Shown here in pieces: positions 1-6,077 of a stretch of 8,225 nucleotides of DNA. How positions within the stretch are numbered: the stretch's first letter is position 1; every line of letters starts with the position of its first letter. The notes beneath the pieces are model-generated. The model ran no database searches and was not told the DNA's origin. It saw only the letters and a program-made list of their open reading frames with translations. This DNA comes from Propionibacteriaceae bacterium. Its GTDB lineage: Bacteria; Actinomycetota; Actinomycetes; Propionibacteriales; Propionibacteriaceae. The translations under genes were made by a program, and so were the position numbers. The stretch is from positions 1 to 8,225 of the forward strand of contig PMBM01000114.1 of assembly GCA_003153855.1 (NCBI GenBank), given 5' to 3'.

Positions 1-881
1 AGCGATGCCGGGATCTGCACGGTACGTGTTCCAGCATCCGTCTTGGGGAGACCGACATAAGTAGAGGTCCCCGCGCGAGCCACGCCACGGCTGACTCTGA
101 TCGTGCCTCGCACCAGGTCTATGTCGCGGCGGCGAAGCTCCCGCACCTCGCCTGAGCGCAGCGCACACCACGCGCCCAGTAGTACCCCGAGTCGCCATTC
201 GGCGGGCATCGCGTCGGCGACCGCCAACACTTCGGCCGGCGTCAGTGGTTGCACGTTGCGGTGAAGGCTGGGTTTGCCCGCACCGCGGACATGGACCGGT
301 GAGGCCAGGATGAGTCCGTCATCCACGGCAGACAGGCACAACGTCTTGAGCAGGTTGTAGGCCAGGTCGCAGCTGCGCCGATGGGTGTCGCGGGGAAGCG
401 CCTGCCACCACGTCATCACCTGAGCGCGCGTGAGCTCGTGGAGCTGAACCTCGCCCAGGCCAATTGTCGTTCGCCGTTTCTCCGTCCCGCTCCGTGCAAG
501 CGGTTGGGCGAGCAGGTAGTAGCGCAGGCTCGACTCGTACCGCGTCCGCGTCGATGGCCGGAGGTCAGCATTCGTGTCGAGCCAATGACGGGCGTACGCG
601 GCGACCGTCAACCGCTTCGCCAGCGCTTCCTCGGCCTGCTGCCGTGCCGCCTCACGCTCGGCCGGCGGAGTCCATTGTCCGGTCTCGATCAGGCGACGCT
701 CGACTTCCAGCCAGACCCTTGCGTCACCCTCCGTCTGGAACGTGGTGGGCGCGGTGTACACACTGCTGGGCACGAGTCCGGGGATGCCGCCGTGCCGGTA
801 GCTCGCCTGATAGTTCCCGGACGCCTTCGCCCGAACCGTGCCCCACGTGGAGCGGCCCCGTCGCCCACCGCGTCTGGCCAT
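1..881 (-). CDS. int: Tyrosine site-specific recombinase (phage-type integrase), 3' end cut by window edge
   Basis: The enzyme should catalyse integration and excision of the element by strand exchange at the tRNA core site. 293 residues are visible with no stop before the edge. The N-terminal part (about 10-70) has the GTVRAK...YQASYRHGG pattern of an arm-type DNA-binding domain. A SAM-like core-binding domain follows (about 90-190, with RPSTRTRYESSLRYYL at 108-123), then the start of the catalytic domain. Box I is ALRSGEV with the catalytic Arg at 242, and the beta-hairpin Lys is K280 in LPKTDAGTRTVQIP. The box II His-x-x-Arg and the nucleophilic Tyr would lie beyond the edge. The ATG start at 881 has a GAGGG Shine-Dalgarno 5 bases upstream. 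An in-frame GTG at 905 is an alternative, and an in-frame TAA at 923-921 bounds the ORF. The gene is transcribed away from the attachment site into the element. Family is sure; whether it is active is unknown. Confidence 0.93.
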   Translation of the reverse strand, partial: MARRGGRRGRSTWGTVRAKASGNYQASYRHGGIPGLVPSSVYTAPTTFQTEGDARVWLEVERRLIETGQWTPPAEREAARQQAEEALAKRLTVAAYARHWLDTNADLRPSTRTRYESSLRYYLLAQPLARSGTEKRRTTIGLGEVQLHELTRAQVMTWWQALPRDTHRRSCDLAYNLLKTLCLSAVDDGLILASPVHVRGAGKPSLHRNVQPLTPAEVLAVADAMPAEWRLGVLLGAWCALRSGEVRELRRRDIDLVRGTIRVSRGVARAGTSTYVGLPKTDAGTRTVQIPAS

Positions 882-913
882 GCGACCCTCACTCTCGAGA
901 ACCACCCGGATTC

Positions 914-933
914 CGGGCCCTTATCGGGCCCTT
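914..933. repeat. 9-bp tandem direct repeat upstream of int
   Basis: CGGGCCCTT occurs at 914-922 and again at 925-933, two bases apart, giving an 11-bp period of about one helical turn. Each copy contains the palindrome GGGCCC, so the pair can also form a 6-bp hairpin with a 5-base loop. It lies 33 bp before the int start codon, between int and the attachment core. Same-face spacing suits a protein binding site (int repressor, directionality factor or integrase arm site); that role is inference. Confidence 0.5.
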
Positions 934-991
934 GTGTACCAGACTCATGCCTACGCAAGTCTGGACGTGTCCGGCCAATCCCAGGCAAATG

Positions 992-1028
992 CCCTAGTCA
1001 GGAGCGACTATACCCGAATCGACTAGGG
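992..1028. repeat. 8-bp perfect inverted repeat in the attachment-site arm
   Basis: CCCTAGTC at 992-999 is the exact reverse complement of GACTAGGG at 1021-1028, with a 21-base spacer. A further CGACTA at 1005-1010 repeats the CGACTA at 1020-1025, so the GACTA motif occurs three times within 31 bp. The array ends 24 bp before the tRNA core. It may be a set of integrase arm-type sites. A weak terminator for leftward pyk transcripts is possible, but no T-tract follows the stem. Function is inferred. Confidence 0.45.
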
Positions 1029-1051
1029 GTGGAAACTGGTGCTCGTTGGGA

Positions 1052-1073
1052 TTCGACTCCCCTCTCGGGCACC
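1052..1073 (+). other. Attachment core (attR): 3' fragment of a tRNA gene, probably tRNA-Leu
   Basis: TTCGACT (1052-1058) matches a tRNA T-loop. CCCCT (1059-1063) would be the 3' side of the T-stem and CTCGGGC (1064-1070) the 3' side of the acceptor, followed by discriminator A at 1071 and CC. A 5' acceptor strand of GCCCGAG is implied, which is typical of actinobacterial tRNA-Leu. To the left the match fails: the T-stem 5' strand should be AGGGG but reads TGGGA (1047-1051), so G53 is A and position 49 cannot pair. No D-arm or anticodon arm is present. The crossover therefore lies in or right of the T-loop, as is usual for integrases using tRNA 3' ends. The tRNA points toward pyk. Confidence 0.75.
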
Positions 1074-1082
1074 CGATCCCGC

Positions 1083-2519
1083 TCAGACGTCGACCTCGTC
1101 CCACCCGCTCGCCCGCGGGTAGTGGCGGTGGACCATCAGCGCGTTGGTCTTGCCCGAGATGCCCATCGGCGACCCGTACACGATGACGAGCCGGTCGCGC
1201 CGCTGGCACAGCCGAGAGCTCTCGAGGATCGTGTCGACCTCCTCGAGCAGGTCCGGGAAGTCCGTGTGCTCCTGCGTGATGAACGTCGTGACACCCCAGA
1301 CGAGCGAGAGCTCGCGCTGCGTCTGCCGGCTCGGCGTGAAGCAGATCACCGGGATCTCCGACCGCAACCGGGACAGCCGGCGCGCGGTGTCGCCGCTCTT
1401 GGAGAACGCGATGAGGTAGCGGGCACCGAGTCGGCCCGCGACCTCTGCCGCGGCCATGGCGATGACGCCACCGGTCGTGTGCGGGTCCCACTCGATCTCG
1501 TTGATCGACGCGAACCCGTGCTCTTCCACGGCGCCGATGATGCGCGCCATGACGGAGACGGTCTCGACCGGGTAGGCCCCCACGGAGGTCTCGCCGGACA
1601 GCATGACGGCATCCGCTCCGTCCAGCACGGCGTTGGCGACGTCGGAGGCCTCGGCGCGCGTCGGGCGCGGCGCCGAGATCATCGACTCGAGCATCTGCGT
1701 CGCGACGATGACGGGCTTGGCCCACGTACGGGCGGCACGGATGATCCGCTTCTGCACGATGGGGACGTCCTCGAGCGGGAGCTCGACGCCCAGGTCGCCG
1801 CGGGCCACCATGAACGCGTCGAACGCGTCGATGATCTCGTCGAGGTTGTCGACGGCCTGCGGCTTCTCGATCTTGGCGATGACCGGGACGCGACGCCCCT
1901 CCTCGTCCATGATCTTGTGCACGTCGACGATGTCCTTCGCGCTGCGTACGAACGAGAGCGCGACCATGTCGACGCCCTGCCGCAGCGCCCAGCGGAGGTC
2001 GTCGGTGTCCTTCTCGCTCAACGCGGGCACGCTCACGGCGACGCCCGGCAGGTTGATGCCCTTGTTGTTGCTCACCGGGCCGCCGACGACCACCTCGCAC
2101 ACGACGTCGGTGTCGGTGACGTGCGTGGCACGCAGTTCGACGCGTCCGTCGTCGATGAGGATCGAGTCTCCCGCCGACACGTCGCCGGGCAGTCCCTTGA
2201 ACGTCGTCGAGCAGCGGTCCACGTCACCGAGGATGTCGTCCACGGTGATGGTGAACGTCGCGCCGTTCGCGAGGACCACGGGTCCTGCCTCGAACCGGCC
2301 GAGCCGGATCTTCGGGCCCTGGAGGTCCGCGAAAACGGCGATCGGCTTGCCCGCCGCCTCAGCCGCCCTGCGAACCTCGTTCAGCCGCTCGCCATGCTCG
2401 GCGTAGTCGCCGTGGCTCATGTTCAGCCGGGCGAGGTCCATTCCTGCCCGAATGAGGGCATCCATCCGCTCTCCCGATGTCGCCGGGCCGAGGGTGCACA
2501 CGATCTTGGCTCTTCGCAC
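1083..2519 (-). CDS. pyk: Pyruvate kinase
   Basis: Catalyses the last glycolytic step, phosphoenolpyruvate plus ADP to pyruvate plus ATP, in the cytoplasm. The 478-residue product has normal family length. It opens with RRAKIVCTLGPAT, carries the nucleotide and PEP site segment ARLNMSHG (30-37), a B domain (roughly 70-170), and the signature around IAKIEKP with K216 and E218. D242 in VARGDLGVE completes the metal site and T274 lies in ATQMLESM. The C-terminal allosteric domain is complete to about 478. Start: GTG at 2519 directly precedes the conserved N-terminus; a longer frame reaches ATG at 2726 but runs inside the upstream gene and lacks similarity. The Shine-Dalgarno is poor (TAGGG about 10 bases upstream), so coupling to the pseudouridine synthase gene 23 bases upstream is likely. 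The stop lies only 9 bp from the tRNA core, so the native downstream region has been displaced by the integrated element. Confidence 0.97.
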   Translation of the reverse strand: MRRAKIVCTLGPATSGERMDALIRAGMDLARLNMSHGDYAEHGERLNEVRRAAEAAGKPIAVFADLQGPKIRLGRFEAGPVVLANGATFTITVDDILGDVDRCSTTFKGLPGDVSAGDSILIDDGRVELRATHVTDTDVVCEVVVGGPVSNNKGINLPGVAVSVPALSEKDTDDLRWALRQGVDMVALSFVRSAKDIVDVHKIMDEEGRRVPVIAKIEKPQAVDNLDEIIDAFDAFMVARGDLGVELPLEDVPIVQKRIIRAARTWAKPVIVATQMLESMISAPRPTRAEASDVANAVLDGADAVMLSGETSVGAYPVETVSVMARIIGAVEEHGFASINEIEWDPHTTGGVIAMAAAEVAGRLGARYLIAFSKSGDTARRLSRLRSEIPVICFTPSRQTQRELSLVWGVTTFITQEHTDFPDLLEEVDTILESSRLCQRRDRLVIVYGSPMGISGKTNALMVHRHYPRASGWDEVDV

Positions 2520-2542
2520 ACACGAAACCCTACTGCCCGATG

Positions 2543-3457
2543 TCACCAGGATCGGACGAGTTCCAAGGCGTGCTGGAGGTCGTCGGGATAGTCGCTCGTG
2601 AACGTCACCGTCTCGCCACTCGTCGGATGCACGAAGGACAGCTCGACGGCGTGCAGCCACTGCCGCTCGAGCCCCAGCTTCGCCGCCAGTACGGGGTCCG
2701 CGCTGTACAGGGGGTCTCCGACGCACGGATGGCGGAGCGCCGCCATGTGGACGCGGATCTGGTGCGTACGCCCGGTCTCGAGATGGATCTCCAGCAGGCT
2801 GGCCGTCCGATGGGCCTCGAGCGTCGTGTAGTGCGTCACCGAGTGGCGGCCGCCGGCGATGATGGCCATCTTCCAGTCGTGGTTCGGGTCACGCCCGATG
2901 GGCGCCTCGATCGTGCCTTCGAACGGGTCAGGATGGCCCTGTACGAGCGCGTGGTACGTCTTGTCGACCGTCCGCTCCCGGAACGCGTTCTTGAGCCGCG
3001 TGTACGCGATCTCGCTCTTCGCGACGACCATCAGCCCGGACGTGCCGACGTCGAGCCGCTGCACGATGCCCTTCCGCTCGGGCACGCCCGAGGTGGAGAT
3101 CCGGAACCCGGCGGCGGCGAGGTGCTCGAGTACCGACGGCCCGTCCCAGCCGAGGCTGGGGTGCGCCGCGACGCCGGCAGGCTTGTCCACGACCACGATG
3201 TCGGCGTCGTCGTGGACGATGCGGATGCCCGTGACCTCCCGCGGCGTGATCGAGACGGCGGGAGCCCCCACCTCCTCGACCTCGAGCAGCGAGCCACCTG
3301 TCACCCGGTCCGACTTCACCGCCGGTCTGCCGTCGAGCTGTACGTGGCCATCAGCGATGAGCGCCTCGATCCGCGACCGGCTCATCCCCGTCATCCGGGA
3401 GGCGGCGACGTCGACCCTCTCACCGTCCAGTCCGTCGGGGACGAGATGGACGCTCAT
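2543..3457 (-). CDS. rluD: RluA/RluD-family 23S rRNA pseudouridine synthase
   Basis: Isomerises uridine to pseudouridine in RNA, probably in large-subunit rRNA as for RluD; the exact target sites cannot be read from sequence. The 304-residue protein has an N-terminal S4 RNA-binding domain (about 12-60) and then the RluA catalytic domain. Motif I is [14 protein letters not shown] (88-101). The catalytic motif is [18 protein letters not shown] (130-147) with catalytic Asp D136. KTYHALVQG (166-174) and [11 protein letters not shown] (229-239) are conserved in the family. The common HRLD form reads QRLD here, which leaves the Asp and Arg intact. The ATG start at 3457 overlaps the lspA stop by four bases (ATGA), which implies translational coupling. 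pyk follows after 23 bases. The family is certain; the rluD symbol is by domain layout and the usual lspA neighbour. Confidence 0.93.
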   Translation of the reverse strand: MSVHLVPDGLDGERVDVAASRMTGMSRSRIEALIADGHVQLDGRPAVKSDRVTGGSLLEVEEVGAPAVSITPREVTGIRIVHDDADIVVVDKPAGVAAHPSLGWDGPSVLEHLAAAGFRISTSGVPERKGIVQRLDVGTSGLMVVAKSEIAYTRLKNAFRERTVDKTYHALVQGHPDPFEGTIEAPIGRDPNHDWKMAIIAGGRHSVTHYTTLEAHRTASLLEIHLETGRTHQIRVHMAALRHPCVGDPLYSADPVLAAKLGLERQWLHAVELSFVHPTSGETVTFTSDYPDDLQHALELVRSW

Positions 3458-3978
3458 GCGTCCGGCTGCACCGGTGCCGACTCCTCCGGGGCGTCGACCG
3501 TACCCTTGTCACCCTTGCGACCCCCGAGGATCGACAGGACGACGATGGTCGCCGCGGCCGACGTGAGGCAGATGTCCGCCACGTTGACGATCGCGAAGTA
3601 GGGCAGCTCGATGAAGTCGACGACGTGACCGTGGAGGATGCTCGGTGGCCGGAAGAGGCGATCGGTGAGGTTGCCGGCGATCCCGGCGATGCCGAGCCCG
3701 GTGGCGACGGCCCACGCACGCGCGGTGACCTTCGGCGCGAGCCACACGATGACGAAGATCAGCATCGCGATCGCCAGGATCGAGAACACGACGGTGGCGT
3801 TCTCCCCCATGCTGAACGCGGCGCCGGGGTTGCGGATGAGCTGGAACGTCACGAGCCCTCCGAGGATGCGCGGAGGGTGCTGCGGGTCGAGCCACGCCAC
3901 GGCCATCGCCTTGGTGACCTGGTCGACAACCAGCCCGGCCACCGCGATGAGCACGATCAGACGTCTGGCCGTACGCAC
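3454..3978 (-). CDS. lspA: Lipoprotein signal peptidase (signal peptidase II)
   Basis: Inner-membrane aspartic protease that cuts signal peptides from prolipoproteins after diacylglyceryl transfer. The 174-residue product has about four membrane spans (near 6-24, 61-80, 88-102, 130-151). Conserved blocks are VVDQVTKA with D19, [11 protein letters not shown] (49-59), GNLTDR (102-107), HVVDF with D121 and NVAD with D135. D121 and D135 correspond to the catalytic Asp pair of the family. The tail after 153 is charged, rich in Lys, Asp, Glu and Pro, and probably cytosolic. Start: GTG at 3978 is the last start codon before the first membrane span. The frame is open to ATG 4098, but that part runs inside the zinc-finger gene and is not LspA-like. 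The gene starts 20 bases after the upstream stop, with GAGG about 10 bases ahead, and its stop overlaps the next start. Confidence 0.95.
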   Translation of the reverse strand: MRTARRLIVLIAVAGLVVDQVTKAMAVAWLDPQHPPRILGGLVTFQLIRNPGAAFSMGENATVVFSILAIAMLIFVIVWLAPKVTARAWAVATGLGIAGIAGNLTDRLFRPPSILHGHVVDFIELPYFAIVNVADICLTSAAATIVVLSILGGRKGDKGTVDAPEESAPVQPDA

Positions 3979-3998
3979 TCCGATGGCGCCTCGACCGC

Positions 3999-4439
3999 TT
4001 ATCGTCGCTCCTCGCGCTGCTTGCACTTCACGCACATGGTCGCGCGGGGGAACACCTGGAGGCGGGCCTTGCCGATGGGGGTGCCGCACATCTCGCACGT
4101 CCCGTACTGGCCGTCGTCGAACAGGCGCAGCGCGAGCTGGCTCTGCTCGAGCATCTCGCGGGCGTTCTGCGCCAGCGACATCTCCTGGTCGCGCTCGAAG
4201 TTGCTGGAGCCGACATCCGCCGGGTCACGGCCGGCGCCGTCGCCGCCGTCGCGCAGGAGCTCCTCGAGCTCCGCCTCGGCGATGGTGATCGCGTGCTCCA
4301 TGCGGGCGACCTCGTCCACGAGCTCGGCGCGCACCTCAGCAAGCTCCTCAGCGGTCCAGGGATCTTCCCCCTCCGCGACGGGAATCACAGGAGCCTCAAC
4401 CTGATCCGTGGCCGTACCAGTACGACGAGTCGCTGCCAT
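3999..4439 (-). CDS. TraR/DksA-type C4 zinc-finger protein
   Basis: Family members bind the RNA polymerase secondary channel and tune transcription; that this one does so is inference. The 146-residue protein has a short disordered Ala/Thr/Val-rich N-terminus, then two helices likely to form a coiled-coil hairpin (about 29-64 and 80-108). A four-cysteine zinc site follows: C115 and C118 in CEMC, C136 and C139 in CVKC, with a basic end QREERR. The hairpin tip carries DPADVG (D72, D75, G77), close to the DxxDxA tip motif that DksA needs for activity. The ATG at 4439 has AGAGGTG four bases upstream. It heads the tight unit leading to lspA, rluD and pyk. TATGGT at 4478-4473 (minus strand) may be a -10 element, but no clear -35 is seen. 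The upstream gap back to divIVA (4440-4729) otherwise holds only the divIVA hairpin and no convincing gene. Confidence 0.9.
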   Translation of the reverse strand: MAATRRTGTATDQVEAPVIPVAEGEDPWTAEELAEVRAELVDEVARMEHAITIAEAELEELLRDGGDGAGRDPADVGSSNFERDQEMSLAQNAREMLEQSQLALRLFDDGQYGTCEMCGTPIGKARLQVFPRATMCVKCKQREERR

Positions 4440-4681
4440 ATCTCACCTCTCACGCGTGTGGTCAGGACGCGAACCATACACGGCCAGTCCAGCCCCGGCG
4501 ACGCGCCACCCCCTAGTGGGGCGTGTTCGACGTTCTCTCGCGGTTGGCGGAGGTCGGGCGCGTGCATCGCAAGGCGCCGGAGCGCAGGCATACCGGGTCG
4601 TCTGACGAGCTCTGGCAACGCCGCGAGGTGCGTGCCCGGGGGACGCCAATCGCCAGAGAATGTCGGGCACGGTCCACGAGC

Positions 4682-4711
4682 AACACGAAGGGGCCCCCCG
4701 AAGGGAGCCCC
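4682..4711 (-). terminator. Probable intrinsic terminator after divIVA
   Basis: Read on the minus strand, GGGGCTCCC (4711-4703), loop TTCG (4702-4699) and GGGGGCCCC (4698-4690) form a 9-bp stem with one G-T pair, closed as a stable C-TTCG-G tetraloop. TTCGTGTT follows, a T-rich but interrupted tail. It begins 19 bp after the divIVA stop and separates divIVA from the zinc-finger gene unit. The stem is strong; how fully it terminates is uncertain because the tail is weak. Confidence 0.75.
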
Positions 4712-4729
4712 GCCGCTGACAGGTAAGCG

Positions 4730-5872
4730 TCAGTCGTGGTTGGTGAGCAGCGCGTCGAGACGGGGTGTCTGCGAGCCGCTGGCCGGCTGCTGAGGAGCCG
4801 CGTGTCCGATCTGCGGGGCGTCCGCAGGCTCGAACGTGCGGTTCTTGAGGTCGTCCACCAGACCGGACAGGTGAGTGACCAGCGTGTCGCGGTACGAGGA
4901 CTCGAAGTCGCGCAGCTTGCCGACGTGGCCGGACAGGGCGTCGCGCTCCTTCTCCAGCGCCGACAGCAGCTCCGCGCGGCGGGAGTTGGCCTCGCGCTCC
5001 ACCGACGATGCACGAGCCTCCGCCTCCTGGACGAGCTTCTCGGCGTTGACCCTGGCCTCGGACTCGACACGGTCGGCCTTGGTGCGCGCGTCCGTCGTGG
5101 ACTCGTGCGCCCTGGTCGCGGCTTCCTCGGCGATCCGCTGCGCCTCGAGCTGGGACTCCTTGGTGAGCTTCTCTGCGGCGGCCTGCGACTCCTGGGTGAC
5201 CTTCTGCGCCTGCGCATCAGCCTCCTGGGTCACCTTGGCCACGTGCTCCTCGGCCTCGGCCACGCGACGCTGGGCGTCGGACTGCGCGTCCTGCACCAAC
5301 GACTCGGCCTGCTCGGTCGCGAGCTGTACGAGCTTGATGACGGCTGCGCTGGCGTCGGTGCTGGTCGAGACGACGATGTGCTGCAGACCGCCACCATCGG
5401 TGCTGGCGACCGCGGCCGGACGGGCGTTGAGCTCGGCGATCTGGGCGCGAAGGCGCTCGTTCTCCCCGGCGACGTCGCCGTTCTGGGCGGCCTCGCGCTG
5501 GTGGGTGTCTACGAGCTGACGCAGACGCTGGTTCTCCTCGACGAGACCCGAGTCGCCCGCACCTGCACGAGCCTGGTCGAGCTCGGCCTGGAGACGCTCC
5601 CTCTCGATCTGGAGCGAGTTCACCTCGTCGGCTGCCCCGCGGAGGCGCTGGACCTCGGCGCGCAGACGGTCGACCTCGGCCTGCAGCTCGGGGTTGTTGC
5701 CGCCGGTCTGGGCGGCCTCGAGCTGGCGACGCAGGTGGTCGTTCTGCTCGGTGATGGTCATCAGGGTGGCCTCGACCTTGTCCACGAAGATGTCCACGTC
5801 GGTCACCTCGTAGCCATTGCGGCGGGACATGTGGAACCGGGTCTTGCGGACCTCGTCCAGCGTCATCGTCAT
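4730..5872 (-). CDS. divIVA: DivIVA-family polar growth / septum protein (Wag31-like)
   Basis: In actinobacteria DivIVA binds negatively curved membrane at poles and septa and recruits the wall-growth machinery. The 380-residue protein has the N-terminal DivIVA membrane-binding domain (about 1-55): TLDEVRKTRF, basic R17 and R18, then NGYEVTDVDIFVDKVE, the Y-x-x-x-x-VDxFxDxV pattern of the family. Coiled coil follows (about 60-152), broken by a Pro/Gly/Ser-rich patch (153-172). A long helix (181-301) is built of 11-residue repeats, and a Gln/Pro-rich tail (350-370) leads to a short LDALLTNHD end. Start: ATG at 5872 has AGAGGTG five bases ahead. An in-frame ATG at 5866 is too far from it, and ATG 5920 has no such site and adds residues unlike the family. 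It follows sepF in the usual order, but the yggT gene often found between them is absent. Confidence 0.93.
   Translation of the reverse strand: MTMTLDEVRKTRFHMSRRNGYEVTDVDIFVDKVEATLMTITEQNDHLRRQLEAAQTGGNNPELQAEVDRLRAEVQRLRGAADEVNSLQIERERLQAELDQARAGAGDSGLVEENQRLRQLVDTHQREAAQNGDVAGENERLRAQIAELNARPAAVASTDGGGLQHIVVSTSTDASAAVIKLVQLATEQAESLVQDAQSDAQRRVAEAEEHVAKVTQEADAQAQKVTQESQAAAEKLTKESQLEAQRIAEEAATRAHESTTDARTKADRVESEARVNAEKLVQEAEARASSVEREANSRRAELLSALEKERDALSGHVGKLRDFESSYRDTLVTHLSGLVDDLKNRTFEPADAPQIGHAAPQQPASGSQTPRLDALLTNHD
4970..5332 (-). repeat. Eleven tandem hendecad (11-residue) repeats in the DivIVA coiled coil
   Basis: Residues 181-301 split without gaps into eleven 11-residue units, for example LVQLATEQAES, LVQDAQSDAQR, VTQEADAQAQK, VTQESQAAAEK, LTKESQLEAQR and VEREANSRRAE. 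Nearly all open with V, L or I (one opens with S, one with R), have Ala or a small residue at position 5, and are charged or polar elsewhere. An 11-residue period (three helical turns) gives a nearly straight or slightly right-handed coiled coil, unlike heptads. The repeat is read from the translation; DNA identity between units is low. Confidence 0.75.
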
Positions 5873-5877
5873 CTGTG

Positions 5878-5884
5878 CACCTCT
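5878..5884 (-). promoter_or_regulatory. Ribosome binding site fixing the divIVA start
   Basis: AGAGGTG on the minus strand ends five bases before ATG 5872. This favours that codon over ATG 5866 (11 bases away) and ATG 5920 (upstream of the site). The same heptamer precedes the zinc-finger gene at 4450-4444. Confidence 0.8.
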
Positions 5885-5906
5885 GAAGAGACTCGTAGCG
5901 GGGCTG

Positions 5907-5927
5907 TGCGCCGGGAACACCGGCGCA
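5907..5927 (-). promoter_or_regulatory. Stable hairpin in the divIVA 5' leader
   Basis: On the minus strand TGCGCCGG (5927-5920), loop TGTTC, and CCGGCGCA (5914-5907) form a perfect 8-bp stem. It ends 34 bases before the divIVA start codon and just downstream of the candidate promoter at 5956-5983, so it would sit in the mRNA leader. No T-tract follows, so termination is unlikely. A role in mRNA stability or translation is inference. Confidence 0.5.
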
Positions 5928-5955
5928 GGTTCAACCCTGCGATCGGCTAAATCAG

Positions 5956-5983
5956 GCTATAGCAGCGTTTCCTAGGGGACCAA
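5956..5983 (-). promoter_or_regulatory. Candidate divIVA promoter
   Basis: On the minus strand TTGGTC (5983-5978), a 16-base spacer and TATAGC (5961-5956) resemble a primary sigma-factor promoter and would give a leader of roughly 75 bases. TACGAT farther upstream (near 6008-6003) is an alternative -10. The match is partial and the call rests on position as much as sequence. Confidence 0.35.
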
Positions 5984-6041
5984 GGACATGCCGGTGAAGG
6001 CATCGTAGCGCGGTTGCCATCTGCACTACAGGTCGAGACTT

Positions 6042-6071
6042 GGCCCCGCTGGCACTCTCGATGACGGGGCC
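6042..6071 (-). terminator. Hairpin after sepF, possible terminator or attenuator
   Basis: GGCCCCG (6071-6065, minus strand) pairs exactly with CGGGGCC (6048-6042) across a 16-base loop. It begins 6 bp past the sepF stop. No T-tract follows, so it may be a partial or Rho-assisted end, or a 3' stabiliser between sepF and divIVA. Confidence 0.45.
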
Positions 6072-6077
6072 GACGGC

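Larger units (their letters stand above)
1..1073. mobile_element. Right end of an integrative element inserted in a tRNA gene (partial)
   Basis: Seen: a tyrosine integrase gene next to a 22-bp fragment matching the T-loop, T-stem 3' strand and acceptor 3' strand of a tRNA, with no tRNA 5' half in front of it. Known: tyrosine integrases of actinobacterial phages, ICEs and genomic islands commonly recombine in tRNA 3' ends and leave one restored tRNA and one 3' remnant. Inferred: the remnant is the right attachment site, and the restored tRNA lies beyond the left edge with the rest of the element. Whether it is a prophage, an ICE or an island cannot be told from one gene. The element side uses some codons rare in the neighbouring genes (ATA, CTA, several TTG and CAA). 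Confidence 0.75.

Noticed and set aside
838..1026. 62-codon plus-strand frame as a possible excisionase gene
   Set aside because: It overlaps the int start antisense and shows no helix-turn-helix pattern or good ribosome site.
991..1073. A complete tRNA-Leu of about 83 bases, since GCCCTAG at 991-997 nearly pairs with CTCGGGC at 1064-1070
   Set aside because: The acceptor would have a mismatch, the D-arm and anticodon arm are not recognisable, and the T-stem is broken at positions 49 and 53. Only the 3' fragment is tRNA-like.
381..2591. Very long plus-strand open frame (736 codons) antisense to int and pyk
   Set aside because: It spans the attachment site, is rich in Arg, Asp, Gly and Val with no recognisable domain, and mirrors a clear pyruvate kinase gene. 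Long antisense frames are expected in high-GC DNA.
2477..3601. 374-codon plus-strand frame antisense to the pseudouridine synthase gene
   Set aside because: No family resemblance; the minus strand encodes an intact, motif-rich protein through the same bases.
4503..4526. GC-rich inverted repeat around CCCCTAGTGGGG upstream of the zinc-finger gene
   Set aside because: Symmetry is imperfect beyond a few base pairs and it is not placed convincingly against a promoter. Chance is likely at this GC content.
4443..4729. Small genes in the divIVA to zinc-finger gene gap
   Set aside because: Several short frames exist on both strands, but none has a ribosome site plus recognisable sequence, and they overlap the terminator hairpin.
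4736..5950. 404-codon plus-strand frame antisense to divIVA
   Set aside because: Its Leu/Gly/Val repetition is only the mirror of the DivIVA repeats, and it ends beyond the divIVA start with no domain of its own.
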